Translations under genes and position numbers: made by a program
The notes under the pieces: model-generated
The model's database searches: none
What the model was told of the DNA's origin: nothing
Seen by the model: the letters and a program-made list of their open reading frames with translations, nothing else
Shown: positions 36,262-48,500 of the stretch, piece after piece
How the letters are laid out: each line of letters opens with the position of its first letter
Numbering within the stretch: the first letter of the stretch is position 1
Assembly (NCBI RefSeq): GCF_047948215.1
Contig: NC_134458.1
Coordinates: 145,343,036-145,407,035, forward strand
DNA: 64,000 nt
Direction of reading: 5' to 3'
From: Lycorma delicatula
Taxonomy: Eukaryota > Arthropoda > Insecta > Hemiptera > Fulgoridae

Positions 36262-36770
36262 TTCCCTTTTTTTGTAAGGGTGGAGGAACACCGTTTACGG
36301 GCGTCAAGTCATGTCGGGCTCGCTAACAGATTCCGCCAGTTATTACTAAGGGCGTATGTATACCTGCGCACTACCGACTAAACCTCCATATCTGGCTTTC
36401 CCCTTCCCGGTACTGCTTATAAAAGCATTTTATCGGAAGAAGAGGGAATCGCCCGCACTCACAGTCATAACAAACCAACAGGATGTCACATAACACACAA
36501 ACAACACCAATGGAAACAACACATACAGCAGATCAATTGCAAACACCGAAAACATCGCACAAGATCCATGCAGAAAACAGGACAAAGCTTCTAACATTCA
36601 CAACACCCACGCGATACACACTCAGTCAAAACTGAAACCTCAAACAGTCACACCACTTACCAGCGGCCACCATCAGACGCACGAGCAGAGTGTCCACGGC
36701 CTCATCGCACCCAGGCGACCCCACACGTACGGGGGAGCCCCTAAGCACTCAGCCCAGATCATTACACTTA
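36262..36770 (-). repeat. R1-type LINE 3' untranslated region, copy A
   Basis: Aligns with the 3' end of the LINE at 54.7 kb. Shared blocks: 'ggtggagcaaccccatttacgg' there against 'ggtggaggaacaccgtttacgg' here; 'tgtcgggct..taacagattccgc'; 'gtatgtat.cctgcgcactaccgactaaacctcca'; and farther right 'ggcctcatcgcaccc...ggggagcccctaagcactcagcc' (36697-36762). On the minus strand the left edge runs into a short A-run (complement of 36268-36274), so this is the 3' terminus of a minus-strand insertion. The ORF2 end expected to the right of 36770 is not found, which points to a rearrangement or internal deletion. Confidence 0.68.
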
Positions 36771-36880
36771 TTCCAAGCTAAAAATACCTTTTCCACTCTG
36801 ATCAAAAATAGCGACAAAATCAAAAAACAGGCTTGTCAAATATATAATCCTGCCAAACGAAATTATAATAAAACATTTAA

Positions 36881-36905
36881 ACCCCCCCCCCCCCCCCAAA
36901 AAAAA
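36881..36905. repeat. Poly-C tract followed by poly-A
   Basis: Seventeen or more consecutive Cs, then As, at the right edge of the R1-type 3' region. Exact length is error-prone in sequencing. Confidence 0.85.
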
Positions 36906-37129
36906 TAGCAGAAGATGAGAAGATTATTCTTGGGTTGCGTACGTAGAAGTTCTTATGACTTTTTATTATTTTTTTTTATTTCGTATTGTGAGTATTTTAA
37001 TTTGGTTGATTATATTATTTTCAGTTGGATGTTTGATTTTTTTTTTCTTTGACAAGGATGTATAAACTCTTGCCACTTAAAAATAACCGATTTCTAATGA
37101 AATGTTGTCAAAAACTGGGAACAGACCTC

Positions 37130-38400
37130 ATTTTTTTTTGTCTCGCCAGGCAGAAACAGTTTATTTATTTTCTCCACGTATCCCGGGTTGTTTTTCACCC
37201 GTTCCAAAGACGAGTTGTTCCTTCTGTATTCGTTCGTTGCGATCAGAATATTTCTTTACTCATCCACATCCTCTTCTATATAGAACTTACATCTTTTCAT
37301 GAAGAGCAGTTAGAACAGCTCTCGACTTGTGGATAGACTTTTCTCTTACGAGAACGTTGCTATCCCGGTCGAAGACGACGATCGCGTCACCGATCTTTGC
37401 GTCATCAAGGTCGTTCACATCTAAGTGAATGCCGTACACTTTGCCCATGTAGTGTTCGACCCTCTAACGGCATCGACCATGCACTCTAGCGTCGGCTCTT
37501 TCCGGAGACTAGTTCCGATCGTCATGCTTACCCTCATTTTACTGTCGAGTGTTCAGCAGCTCCTCAATATTGAGTTCGATTCTGTAAGACACTTCGGGTT
37601 CGATCCACAGCCATGGCCTGCGGTCGGACCGCGCGAGGGACGAATCTTCTGGCCACCTCTGGCCAGAATCACCTCGCTCCCGTCATCTCGTCTTCGGCCG
37701 TATCCGGCGGCGGAGCCAGTTCGGGAGGGATTGGGCTGGACGTGTCCATCTTCCTGTGCAACTCGCTTAACGGCCGTTTTCTTTCCGGCCCCTCGCAGAT
37801 TTGTCACCGGCGTAGGAGCTTTTCATCCTGTGTTCTTCATTCAGTCGGTAAACGATAGTGCTCATGTTGAATCTCTTTTCGAAATTCCCGTACTCCCACT
37901 TCCTGTTAAATCGCGATCTCTCCTTCAGGTCTTCGGCAGCTACGCTGGATATATCTCTTTTTTTGCTCGCTTCGTCTCTTACTCATCGGATCCAACCTCT
38001 TCAGCGAGTTTGATAAGGGCTCCCGTGAAAGGTTTGAAATTTGGACTCGAAATTTTTTCTCGTCAGTTTGCCTGTTTTTCTTTTGATGCTCCTGCGGATC
38101 TCGGCGATCTTCACGGTGATCCGGTCGTGGTCCTCCAAGGACGGATTTTCGCGCCGTCTGAACATAACTGTCGTCCGTTCTACTTTAAGTAGGTGGTCGC
38201 TGAAAATCCCGGCACTAGACTGCATGCTGGCCTTTAGAAAAACACTTTTGATAACGGAGGGATGGTGACAATACGGTGGAAGGGTAGAGCCAAGATGGTG
38301 AAGGATCGGGGACAGCATCATGTGGCCAAAATACTGCAGTCCTATTGGATTGTGAACGGGTACAGATGAATTTCACCTGGAAGGGGTATGGTTGATACGG
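37130..38400 (-). pseudogene. Unassigned GC-rich coding-like island
   Basis: About 1.25 kb at roughly 50% GC inside 30% GC surroundings, with abrupt edges. A plus-strand ORF of 255 codons (37425-38192) looks like an antisense by-product (rich in Ser, Pro, Phe, no domain). The minus strand reads as better protein. From the right it has MFRRRENPSLEDHDRIT and KIAEIRRSIKRKTGKLTRK (about 38165-38065). After frame changes come KWEYGNFEKRFNMSTIVYRL (about 37905-37848), an Arg/Gly-rich stretch, then PEVSYRIELNIEELL and VYGIHLDVNDLDDAKIGDAI (about 37432-37373). The charged, low-complexity start followed by a more ordered part would suit the ORF1 of an R1-like LINE, and a copy of an R1-like 3' end sits just left of it, but I see no zinc knuckles or RT. 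Its identity remains open. Confidence 0.4.
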
Positions 38401-41099
38401 GGTTTTGGGTCAAGGTTATATTTAAACATATATTTCTATACTATTGTTTTTTTGGACAAATGGCAACTCTATTCGAATATCCTACATTGATGATGAATAC
38501 TGGCATTACTTACATTGATGATGAATACTATAAAAAATATTTTTTAGACCTTTTCACGGAAAATCTACAAAATGAAAAGATGGTCTAAAAAGAAATCGAT
38601 TCTAAAATTGGGCTCAGTTTTCTTCTGTTGTGTAATATAGATTCGTAAGACATCAAAAATTCCATTTTTGTATGTTTTTGAATCTAGGAGTGTAAACTGT
38701 GCATCAAGGTACAATTACCCAATGTTTTCTTTTGACAACTTGGCAAAAAGTAACAAAAACTGGTAATGTTACGAGCACCAAAAAAGTATGTATACCCAAT
38801 ATTATTACATTTTCGTGCATATATACACACTCGATTAAGAAATTTTCACACACGTCGCACATTATGCAATTGAGTTCTACATATTCTTATATAATATATA
38901 TTACATAAAGTTAGAAATAGTTATTTCCAGTTAAATAAAATATATATTAAGTTCAGTTTCATAAACGAGCTTTATTTTGGCGTAGATACACGACGGAATA
39001 AATATCGTAACAAATTACATATTAGATTTCAAACATTTCCGTAATATTTTTTAAACTTAAAAATAAATATTTATAACATAATCCGTACTCGTAACGAATT
39101 AACCAAAATTTAACAGACTGATTGTACTGAACATTCAAAAGTAACTTTTTATCAAAAATGTTTTACAAACCATCATTTAAAAAACTAATTTATATAACGT
39201 ATAAATCTAATATATGTTATATTAGATATATCACACATATCTAATTATATATTTAATAATAATAATAAATATACATATATATTCAACCTTAATAATTAAC
39301 ACTGAACAAAAAAAAAATTTAAATCATTAAAATTTAATTCAATATTAGGCGAGATTAATTATAAAAAATAAAATTACCTTATAAAGTATGACGATGTTTT
39401 ATGTAGAAAAAAAGGTGGGGTTCATTATTTTTAAGAAATTATGTTCATTATTTTTCAATCTTAAGCCTTTGTTATTAATCTTAAAAATAATTTTTTTTTT
39501 TCATTTAATGTTATTCAAAGAATGACTTTCTGAACTTGTGTAATCCCTTCATTATATTTTGACATTTATTAGGAAATTACTGGAAGGTGTAAAACATATT
39601 AACTTCAGAACTTTAGAGTTTTGTTATTAACCTTTTGGATTTTGACTTAATTTTCCTCGTTAGATAATTAATTTATCAACAAACTCATCAATGTATTTTC
39701 TCCTGTTGAATATTTTGGTTTTACAAAATGAGGTATAGAGTAGTGAAAGCTTTGATCGCCTCATCTAAAGTTTGGAGGATTTCAAAATTTTCAGATCAAA
39801 GGAAACCGCATGAAATATATGAATAACAACTGTACATGATTAATTATTCAAAGTAAACATCATATTTAACATACCGCATAAATTTTCAAACTTTAAATTA
39901 CAAAATCAAACTGTATTTTAAAACTATGTTAATTATTATTAAGCGAATGTTTTTGTCCAATAAACTGATGAAAAACTTTTACAATGAAACTGGTCACATA
40001 ATTTGATACCTTAAGGTTAACATAGGTCTATTTTTTTTACCAAATGAAGAATTATTTAAAAGATTTTTATATATTTCAAAGAACAAAATTAGTATTTTAA
40101 ATTTAGTTGTTATATTTAAATTTAGAGCCAAAAAGGCTATTGGATTTTTCAGTCTTACGTTAGGATGAATATTCTTAAAACACGCTTTTAACTAAATCTT
40201 AGCACGTAAAAATTATGTTATTGAAAAATATAAATACTTTCAAGTCTATATTCACAAAAAGTTTTAGAGTAAGGTTTATTTGATTTGGTAGAACTGTTAG
40301 AGAAATTATATTTAACACGCTTTCTTCCTAGGTATGATTAGAATACATTTTATTTATTATAACAATTATACATCAATATTTTTTTTTAAATGGTTCTCTG
40401 AAGATGATGCAATACGTTAAAATGTTTAAGAAATATATTTTTAAATTAAATTAGATTTTTTTGTTTCAATGGTTTTTTTATTATCTATAATACTTAGTAC
40501 TCTAGAATAGGAAAATATGTATAATAAAATTATTTCTAAAAGCATTTATATCAGATAGGGTATTAAAGTTAATTTAGAAAATTTCAATTTTTTAAAATCA
40601 CACTCACTGCAATAAATATTTAAAAAGAAACATCAAACAAATATTTTTTAATAAATAATTTCAAAAAATATTAAAAAAATAATAATATTGATTTAAAAAA
40701 ACAATAAAGCGTTTACAAAATATAATGCTTTTTTAATCCATCATTAGATTTTAGTTTTATGGATTCGGCGCAAAAAAAAGATAATTCTAATAATTTGTTA
40801 ACTGTAAATGTGATACCAACTTAAAAATTGAAATTAGTGAAAAAGTTTTAGGAGTTTTAAGTAAGATTTATTATTATTTTTAAAATATTTATTTAATTAA
40901 AATAATTTAAGTTTTATTTTTAATGACAATATAAGTAGGCTTATAAAAGCGCTGCTCACATTAAGAGAAAAGCCGCTTGGGATAAATGTAAACCACGCGA
41001 AATCTTACATAATAATTATACAAAAAGACAAAAAGAAAACCAAAGCTTTTCTGTCGAGATTAGAACTTAATGAGAACGAAAGATATCTAAAATTATAAA
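38401..41099. other. AT-rich noncoding stretch
   Basis: No gene. A 19-base direct repeat (tacattgatgatgaatact) occurs at 38483-38501 and 38511-38529, a 28-base period tandem duplication. The rest is AT-rich with short ORFs lacking domains. Confidence 0.5.
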
Positions 41100-41192
41100 A
41101 GTAACAATAAAAAATTCCAAGACTGACCGGAATTCGAATACAGGACAATCCTGACAGAAAACTCAGCCGCTACCACTCTGCCAAGGAATTTA
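41100..41192 (-). repeat. tRNA-derived SINE, family 1, head
   Basis: Minus-strand box A TGGCAGAGTGGTAGCG (41184-41169) and box B-like GTATTCGAATTCCGG (41142-41128), at tRNA spacing. It continues leftward as 'tcagtcttggaattttt', equivalent to the 'catggcatttt' of the 20.9-kb copy. Confidence 0.75.
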
Positions 41193-42510
41193 GCAATAAG
41201 CCCAATTCGTATTAAAGTAACAGAAATACGATTAGCTAAAGTTTCCAAACAAAGTTCTTTATTAAAGGAAAATTGTTTCCAAATAACAGATGGGAAACTA
41301 CATAAATTATTTTCATATAAAACAACAAATTGTATAGTTTACACATGCAATTTAAAGACACTTTTTCTCAAAACCAGTATTCACAATATAATAATTCAAT
41401 GCTTTACTAACATTTAAAGTTATTCAACATTAATGGTCCCAAATGTAAAAACCCAATTTAAAGTAATTTTGAAAAAATAACTCATTTGACTTTTTATTAT
41501 ATTTATTAAACTTAAGGAAAAAATTTATTTCTGTATTCTAGATAACCGAAGCTCATACATTGTAGCATTCTTTTTAAATTGTTGCATTGCATTCGTTTAA
41601 TCTTAGATTATTGATGTTTTTTTTTTTTTAATAAAAAACTGATTTAAAAGGTTAAAATTTAAAAGATAAAAAATTTTAATTCTGGTATTTTTCGTGCGTT
41701 TTTTTACGGTTTATTTTATACGTCAGTAAAATATTGAAATCAAGGTTATGTTCACTTCTAACAATTTTTTAATTAAGTTCACCCATTTAGAAACAAAATC
41801 AATTGTACAAATATGTTTTTTTACTTTGAAACAAACCTACTTTTTAAATATAAAAATTAAAGGAATTTTTTATTTATTTTTCAATAATAAAAATATTATA
41901 AAAAACATAATAAATAAGCACTGAATTACTTTTATTCAGAGGTAAATTATTAATTTCCGAGTTATAAATTTTTTTTCTTTTAATTTATTAAATAATTTCT
42001 AATTGATGAAACGGACAAATTAGGGCGTAGATCTTATATTAAATAAATTAAGCTTAATTTAAATCATTTAAAATAAACTTTTTAAGTAATTTTAGAGGTA
42101 TATATTTATAATAAATGGGAAGAAGTATCATTAATTAATTATGTTCAAAACAATTCAAATTGAAAGCACTTGTTTTAAATTATATCTTCAAGAAGACTTT
42201 GTTTCATATATATATCATTAATTCTCTCCATGGTTAATGAGTATCTCGAAAGATGATGGTTTTATAGAAGATAATGTGGGATGCTGTTCAATTTACGTAA
42301 ATAGAATTTAACTCCCCCTTTGACAACTTCATTAATGTCATACTCTCGTTTATTCCTCGTTTTAAAATTTAAATTAACGCTTTCCCTTGTTTCATCGTAA
42401 TCTGTTTTAAAAATAATAAATATTTTTAAGAGACGACTTTTCAGGTAAATATATAAGTAGGTAAATAAGTAGTATAATTAAATAAATATATACTTCTTTT
42501 TGTTTTTTTG
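41193..42510. other. AT-rich noncoding stretch
   Basis: No gene or recognised repeat on either strand. Confidence 0.5.
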
Positions 42511-42519
42511 TTTACCTTC

Positions 42520-44870
42520 ATTTACCCCGCCCACTCAAAACCAGAAAGCATCTAAACATAACTCATTTCCGGGAGGTGCCTTCGCCTCAAACTACCTCGA
42601 CAGAACACAAGGTGCCACCCAGGTAGCGGGACTCGGTCTTACAGTACATGCCATGCCTCTAATGAGAGGACCCCAAAGGGGTCTCCTTACCGGGACTAGG
42701 GTCTTACATCCCCTCCAGAGATGCTGCGAAGGAGTCCCCATCCAATCCTTGATGATGGGATGCCGGAGCTTCCCACCACTCCTGGACAAGACTGTCTTCC
42801 AGAGACACCCATCAGCAGTGAGCAGGCGCCGCATCTTCATGTCGCAGGGGAAGCATTACATCCCCTACCCACGGGTGCATGTCCATGCAACCGACAAGAA
42901 AGAAACCGAGTCTGTGGCCGGCAGTCCTTCTGTAGATTACCGGCCTCACCAAAGATGAAACAATGGCCACAACGATCTGGCCCGGTACACGAATTAGCCC
43001 TATGGCCTGGCTTCCAGCAGCGAAAACAAAGATCGTCAAATGAACTTCTCATAACCCTACAAGTCATCCAACCAATACGGATATGTCCATCGGCCAATAA
43101 TCTATCCGCAAGTATGGGCGGCATAGCCACAGTGACCATCTGCGTCTCACCATAGGCCGGTTGCATGAAAATAACTTCGATCGACACTGACTCTCCCGTG
43201 ATTTTCCGAAACTCCGTAATGAACTTATCCTTAGTAATGAGTACACCCACATCCTTAATAAGAATGCTTGTCCATTCAGCAGCACGACTATCGGCCCGCA
43301 CCCGGATATGGAGGTACTCACCCTGTCCCTTATCCGCATAGTGGACCTCGACTTCACCTAGCAAGACAGCTCCTTTCACTGAGCGGAGGAGAGCAGCGTA
43401 AATTTTCCCCTCTACTTTGACTATCACTGTCGTCGTCGACGGGCTTACCAGTTGTTTTTTGCCGACATCCTTCTGCATCGAAACTAAAAGGTGCACAAAG
43501 TGTTTCTTTCCGACCTGTCGACTGAAATAGTCAACTGTGCGGCGCGCAAAAGTTGCCCAACTCACCCCGATGGTCCTGAAAAACACACCGACCGACTGTG
43601 ATCATCCTTTATCACCTGAAGAACCGAATGGCAGACAATGGAGGCCAAATCACGGTCTCCAGCCGCCGAGTTAATTATTAGGTCGTAATCAGTACGACCA
43701 AGGTCAATTTTGGAACCGCCGCCGTCCCGGGTAGGTCTTGAGCAGATGACTATACCACAAGGACTTGGTCCGCCGTCAATTTACCCGAAACAGCCAGGTC
43801 CCCAATCCATCGTGCTTTACGAAATAACGGAGTGTGATTTTGGTAGTCGACCCGATCCGCCAAATCAATTATCAATGCAAATCCAGTATCCTTTTCTACC
43901 CCAGCGGTGTCCTCCACCAGGACTCAAGATTAGAAAACATCCTCAGGCCGCCCCAAAGGACCAGTCTCCTAAGATCTTCGTCAACAACATCATCATCAAT
44001 CATTCGACGGAGCTTTGCCGCACTTGACCAGGGCGCAGTCCGATCAAGACCTGCGGCTGGAGTCTGCGAAGCCATGTTTGTTACAATGAAATATGGCTGG
44101 GTAGCCTCTTCCACCATACCTGACCGAGTTCCTCCTGAGGCTCTACGATTATTTTATCAAGAACATTTTGAAACATAATCATCGTACGAGCAGAGGCATC
44201 CATACGTTCGGAACACTCCTTGCATTTATTTTTGTGTTTGTATGCTGCCGAACAAGCGTGCTTAACTCCCTAACGTGGTTAAACAAAAAAGTCGGTTATT
44301 AATAAAACATCTCTTCCGGAGTTTAAGGCTCTTTGCACCACCTGCACTTCTCTTCCCACCGTCTCCCCCTCCGCCATGCGGAAGACCTCCTGGAATGACC
44401 CACATTTCTCCAATTCAGAGGCCTCTCCTGAGGATTACAAGGAACCCCTACAAATAGTCTTGAACTTTGATTCCTCAGCAACCGGTGGAGAAAGAGGCAA
44501 CCCTACTTCCATATCATCGTCAGACCGTACTTTAAGAGGCGGAAAGTCCTCCTAAACGCCGCTACCAACCTGCGAAACTCGCAGCGACTAAAACCAGCGA
44601 AGCGACAACCTGTCCCCCCTACCAAAACGACGTGCCTTTCTTCTCGGTTTTTCTGCGTCTTTCCATAAGTTGCTTCACATGCCGAAATTTCGCAATCTCC
44701 AATTCCGCCGCACTATCGGTCTCGCTGCTGTCTGAGGGACCTCACGTATCAAAACCCGATAAGCACCAAAATCCCCTCCAACAGGCGAGGACGATCCCCG
44801 GAACGACCTGGCTCGGTCATAGTCCAACAACAACAAAAAATAAATTAAAGTAATCTAAAACGAAACAACA
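42520..44870 (-). pseudogene. R1-type LINE ORF1 (gag-like, zinc-knuckle protein), decayed
   Basis: Minus strand, with a clean 249-codon frame at 43586-42837 as its core. This frame ends in retroviral-type zinc knuckles: CFRCWKPGHRANSC (about 42998-42957) is an intact C-x2-C-x4-H-x4-C. The second, CGHCFIFGEAGNLQKDC, has Asn where the His is expected. The third, CRLHGHAPVGRGC, is irregular. The upstream part (DVGVLITKDKFITEFRKI, about 43250-43197) fits the RNA-binding gag domain of R1-clade elements, which coats element RNA. A frameshift near 43605 joins it to VCHSVLQVIKDDHSRS (about 43640-43600). Farther right are broken pieces (VWWKRLPSHISL near 44115; RLQPQVLIGLRPGQVR near 44065) and stops up to about 44870. 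Left of 42837 the GC-rich tail has no ORF2 reverse transcriptase, so it is truncated. The plus-strand ORFs here are antisense by-products. Confidence 0.8.
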
Positions 44871-45324
44871 CTAAAAAACAAATGTAAACTAACTGAATAA
44901 ATTAATGCTAACAGCTGTGTAACCAAGCAGACAGTCCTTGGTTTCCATAGGCAAATACCAGAAAATAAAATTTAAAACAAATAAAAACAAAACAAAACGA
45001 CTAACAGTAAAATAAAACAACAAAACTAACTCAAAAATCTAAAAAAACAACTAAATTATAATACAAAACCGGAAGAAAACCTGCAGAAATATGGAATTTC
45101 TTTGGAATTCAGATTTATTTCGCTCATTCGATCTGGAAATGATAAGATTTATCATTATCTCATTTTTTAAAAATAAGGATAATTTCGATACAATTAGCAT
45201 TAAGCCCTTATTAAGAATAAATTCGATTCTAAATTTAAAAAAAAAGTATTTCTCAGATTTAATTTTTAATGATACTATTAAGCTATCAAAAACTTATTGC
45301 AGTAATGTTTTTAATAACTACTAC
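44871..45324. other. AT-rich noncoding stretch
   Basis: A- and T-rich, with one 98-codon ORF (45091-45387) lacking any domain and running into the SINE. Probably not a gene. Confidence 0.5.
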
Positions 45325-45606
45325 CAGGTTGCCAGGCCTGACGTAGCTGCAGATGCAGTGCAATGTAAGTGCAAATGTACTGGTTAAGTAAATGTTTACA
45401 TGTAGTCTGAAACAGACTCAGATCGACCACTTCCAACGTCTGGTTAATTGAAATCCAACCACCAAAGAACACCGGTATCCGTAGTCTAGCATTCAAACCT
45501 ATATAAAATGAAATTCCTTTGCAAGAACTAGAACCTTAGAACTCTCGACTTTGAAAATCAGCTGATTTTTCAACGACCAGTATAACCACTTGACTAATCC
45601 GGTTGA
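45325..45606 (-). repeat. tRNA-derived SINE, family 2, near complete
   Basis: Minus strand. The head starts at the right edge, where 'ccggattagtcaagtggtta' (about 45602-45583) holds box A and 'cgagagttctaaggttctag' (about 45547-45528) is a degraded box B region. Then come 'ggtttgaatgctagactac', 'ggataccggtgttctttgg', 'ttggatttcaattaaccag' and 'ggtcgatctgagtctg'. It is the best full-length minus-strand member and serves as reference for the family. Confidence 0.8.
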
Positions 45607-45734
45607 TTAGAACATAATAATATATTTAAAACAAGAAATAAATATTAAGAATTAAAAAACACGACTGCCAAAATAAAAATTACCGACAAACATTGCTCTT
45701 TTTGTTCTGGTTTGGTTCCATCCTGATTTTATAT

Positions 45735-46100
45735 TGTACTAGCAAATAACGCTAAAATTTTTATTGTACTAGCAAATACCCATTAGAATTTTGAAAATCG
45801 GAAGATTGAATGAAGATACAAAAACATTTCCGAATAACCGTGATCTGTTAGATCAAGAGTGTACCTGATGCATGCAAAAGTTAGCCTTCAATCTAATAAC
45901 AAATATCCCGTTTGCATTTTGAAAATCGGATGATTTTTTGCACAGATATTAAAAGAGCACCTCATTGCGCCTCAAAAATCAGCGCCCCAGGGGCACCCCG
46001 TTTGTTACCAGTATGGTGATGATTGGTTTAGCCTCGCACGAGGTGCTCGCATCACCTAACCACTCTAGTCTTACGTAGTCCCCACGGAAAGCCCATTATT
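45735..46100. repeat. Short dispersed repeat with duplicated end
   Basis: The phrase 'ttattgtactagcaaata' occurs at 45761-45778 and, as 'atattgtactagcaaata', at 45733-45750. A second internal direct repeat pairs 'cattagaattttgaaaatcgga' (from 45781) with 'cgtttgcattttgaaaatcgga' (from 45909). The GC-rich right end (45957-46075) has 'cagcgccccaggggcacccc'. The complement of the left edge, gggtatttgctagt, resembles a Helitron-type CTAGT terminus, so a minus-strand nonautonomous Helitron is possible but unproven. Confidence 0.4.
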
Positions 46101-47039
46101 ATTAAATAGAAATTAAAAAAAAAAAAAAAATTAATGATATTTAATGTTATTTTATTTATCGTAAATTTAGTTGTATTATTTTTTTTTTTTAATTTTATTC
46201 ATTCAATTGATTTGAATCATTCAGTTCAAACCCAGCTCACACAGCTATAGAGACTCACAGTTCACAATTCATTAAAGTTTGTGTTTCAACCGGTAAATCA
46301 CTACTACAACATATATATATATATATATACAGTTGTAATAATCGTTAAAAGTAGATAAACGAAAAATAAAACAAAGCAAGCCATTAAACAACTCATAAGT
46401 CTTCAAGTTACGGTGTAAGACCAGCAATAAAAATATTTTAATGTCGACTAGCGAATCGTAAAAAACCGCATGGAATTCACGTAACAAAAGTAAGCATGTA
46501 TCTCTTCATAGATTTATTATCATTTTAGTATAAAGATGAGTAATAAAATGGTAGAAAAAGATAAAAAAAGGAACATGTATATTACATGCACACAAACTTA
46601 CGCATGCACGCAAATAAATTTGCTCATTTTTTTGCGATCGGACTATCTAAGGATCACGTATGCATAGTCCTGACTTGTTTCTTTTCAGATTTCTTTCACT
46701 TAACTTCTCACTCCTTTTGTTAATCCATCCACTGTGTTTCCTTTTCTGTTTATCTAGTAATTTAGATTAATCCACTATTTTTCTAAAAGATTTCAAAACT
46801 TATTTCCTTGGTAATATTTAATAATTTTAGACCTTTAAATTTTTTCCGAATTAGCTTATTTTGGTTTCCCTATTTTCAAAAAGTTAAATATTTATTTTAT
46901 TAATCTAGATTTCTCCATTCTAAATAAGTAAACATTAAATTTCACCTTTTTTTTTTTTTTCTAATTCAGTTGATTAATTACTTTCCCGGTGAATATATCT
47001 AGAACAACTATATTAAAGGGAAAATTATGGTAATCAAGT
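46101..47039. other. AT-rich noncoding stretch
   Basis: No gene. A poly-A run lies at about 46114-46129 and a TA run at 46310-46330. Confidence 0.5.
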
Positions 47040-47664
47040 TAAAAATGAAGTATCAGGTTGTTTGCAAATATTTCCGTTTCAGGATCCTACTAGTTCATCA
47101 AGACAAAAAACATAATATATGTATGTTTGTGTGTACGTATGTGTGTACCGCTTTTGACTTTGTACCCCTCAGGATTGATCAAATTGAATTTCTTCAAATT
47201 TGTTTCAAATATTTTTGTATATGAAGGCATCGATCATATTAATTCTTTTTCAAAATTCGTTGAGGAGGAATATCAGAAAAAACAAATTTCGATTTCCTTC
47301 TGATGAATTTTAGGGAAAACATCATCAAAGCAAATTTGCTACTTACAATGCATATAGAAATAATACAAAAAAATCAACCCCCACTTCTTAAAACTGAAAT
47401 ATATGTTGTTTTGTTTTGTTTTATTGCTCTATCTCCCTTCGGTTTAAATATTTTTAAAAGAGTTTTTGAAATTTTTTACATTATAAATAAATACTTGAAT
47501 TTCCAGATATATACTTGAATTCTCAGATTTTTTGAAATTTTATACATTATAAATGTTGTACTTGAGCTACCAAGAAATGTCTACAATTTTTTTATAATAT
47601 AGACCCTGGACCTATAATGCAGAAATTTTTTTTTAAATTTTCTTTCCATTTTCTATCTGCTTCA
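47040..47664 (+). repeat. Dispersed repeat family N1, left part of an interrupted copy
   Basis: Follows the 34.2-kb copy: 'tttccgtttcaggatcctactagttca', 'tatgtatgtttgtgtgtacg', 'aatttcgatttcct', 'tctcccttcggtttaaat' (47431) and 'tagaccctggacctataatg' (47600). It contains a local duplication of about 65 bases ('attttttacattataaa' near 47471 and 'attttatacattataaa' near 47536). The match stops where LINE protein sequence begins. Confidence 0.7.
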
Positions 47665-48500
47665 CACTTAAAAGTAACATTCCAACCCCACGATGGCGAG
47701 AGTCCTAATGATGTAGATATTGAGGACTTTCTAGAAAGTCCAATGCCCATCAGCATTGAAATCGGCCTAATAGGGAACTATTTGAACGATCTCTACAAGA
47801 GAGATACTGAAATCAATCAACCAGGGAAGGCGACTAAGGAAAGATTCGGGCTTTGACTTAGTGACACATAAAATGCTTGTCATGCTACCCCTTAAAGGCA
47901 TCACCTACGTTAAGTATCTGTTTAACGCTGTTCTGCGGACGTCTTACTTCCCAGCGGAATGGAAGAGGTCGCAGGTGGTAATGGTCTTGAAACCAGGGAA
48001 GCCTACACAGGAGGTTTCTTACAGACCAAGTAGCCTCTTACCGGTCTTATCTAAATCGTTTGAGAAGCTGCTACTTTGCAGGCTTAGGCCAGTGTTGGAG
48101 AGTAAGCGAATATATCTGTACCACCAGTTTGGGTTTAGGTGTGGCCATTCCATTATCAAGCAATCCCATAGAGTCGTCAGGATCATCAGTGGATGTCTGG
48201 AGGAAAGGAAATTAGCTCTGCGGCGTTCTTAGACATCTAACAGGCTTTTGATAAGGTATGGATGGATACCTGGCTTGCTTTATAAATTGAAATTACAACT
48301 TCCTTAACCTATTCCTATTTTTAAGGAATAATAATAATAATAATCTTGAGGGCCGTTTCGCTCAGTTTAAATGTAATGAAGAGTTATCGAGATTGTTTCA
48401 GATTAGGACGAGTGTCCCTTAGCGCTCTATACTGGTCCCTGTGTTGTATTCCATATTATTGTCTTTTTTCTTATTTTAACCTGTATTGAAAGGAATGTTA
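47665..48500 (+). pseudogene. Jockey-type LINE reverse transcriptase fragment, nested
   Basis: Encodes part of a reverse transcriptase. A clean stretch at 47680-47840 holds LKVTFQPHDGESPNDVDIED and SPMPISIEIG; a frame change near 47845 leads to SGFDLVTHKMLVMLPLKG, RTSYFPAEWKRSQVVMVLKP (about 47938-48000), SYRPSSLLPVLSKSFEKLL, YHQFGFRCGHS (about 48120-48150) and HRVVRIISGCLEERKL. The frame ends at 48230, before the first catalytic block. After a microsatellite come RFAQFKCNEELSRLFQIRT and 'VP-stop-RSILVPVLYS' (about 48370-48460), the decayed V-P-Q-G-S-V-L-G-P block. No endonuclease, ADD box or tail remains. It sits inside an N1 repeat copy and is unrelated in position to the Jockey relic at 29.5-31.7 kb. 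Confidence 0.82.

Noticed and set aside
37425..38192. 255-codon plus-strand ORF, the longest in the window
   Set aside because: It lies in a GC-rich island where stops are rare, has no recognisable domain, and the opposite strand reads as better protein. Treated as an antisense by-product.
42500..44027. Several plus-strand ORFs of 105-152 codons
   Set aside because: They are antisense to the zinc-knuckle gag frame, whose C-x2-C-x4-H-x4-C motif fixes the coding strand as minus.
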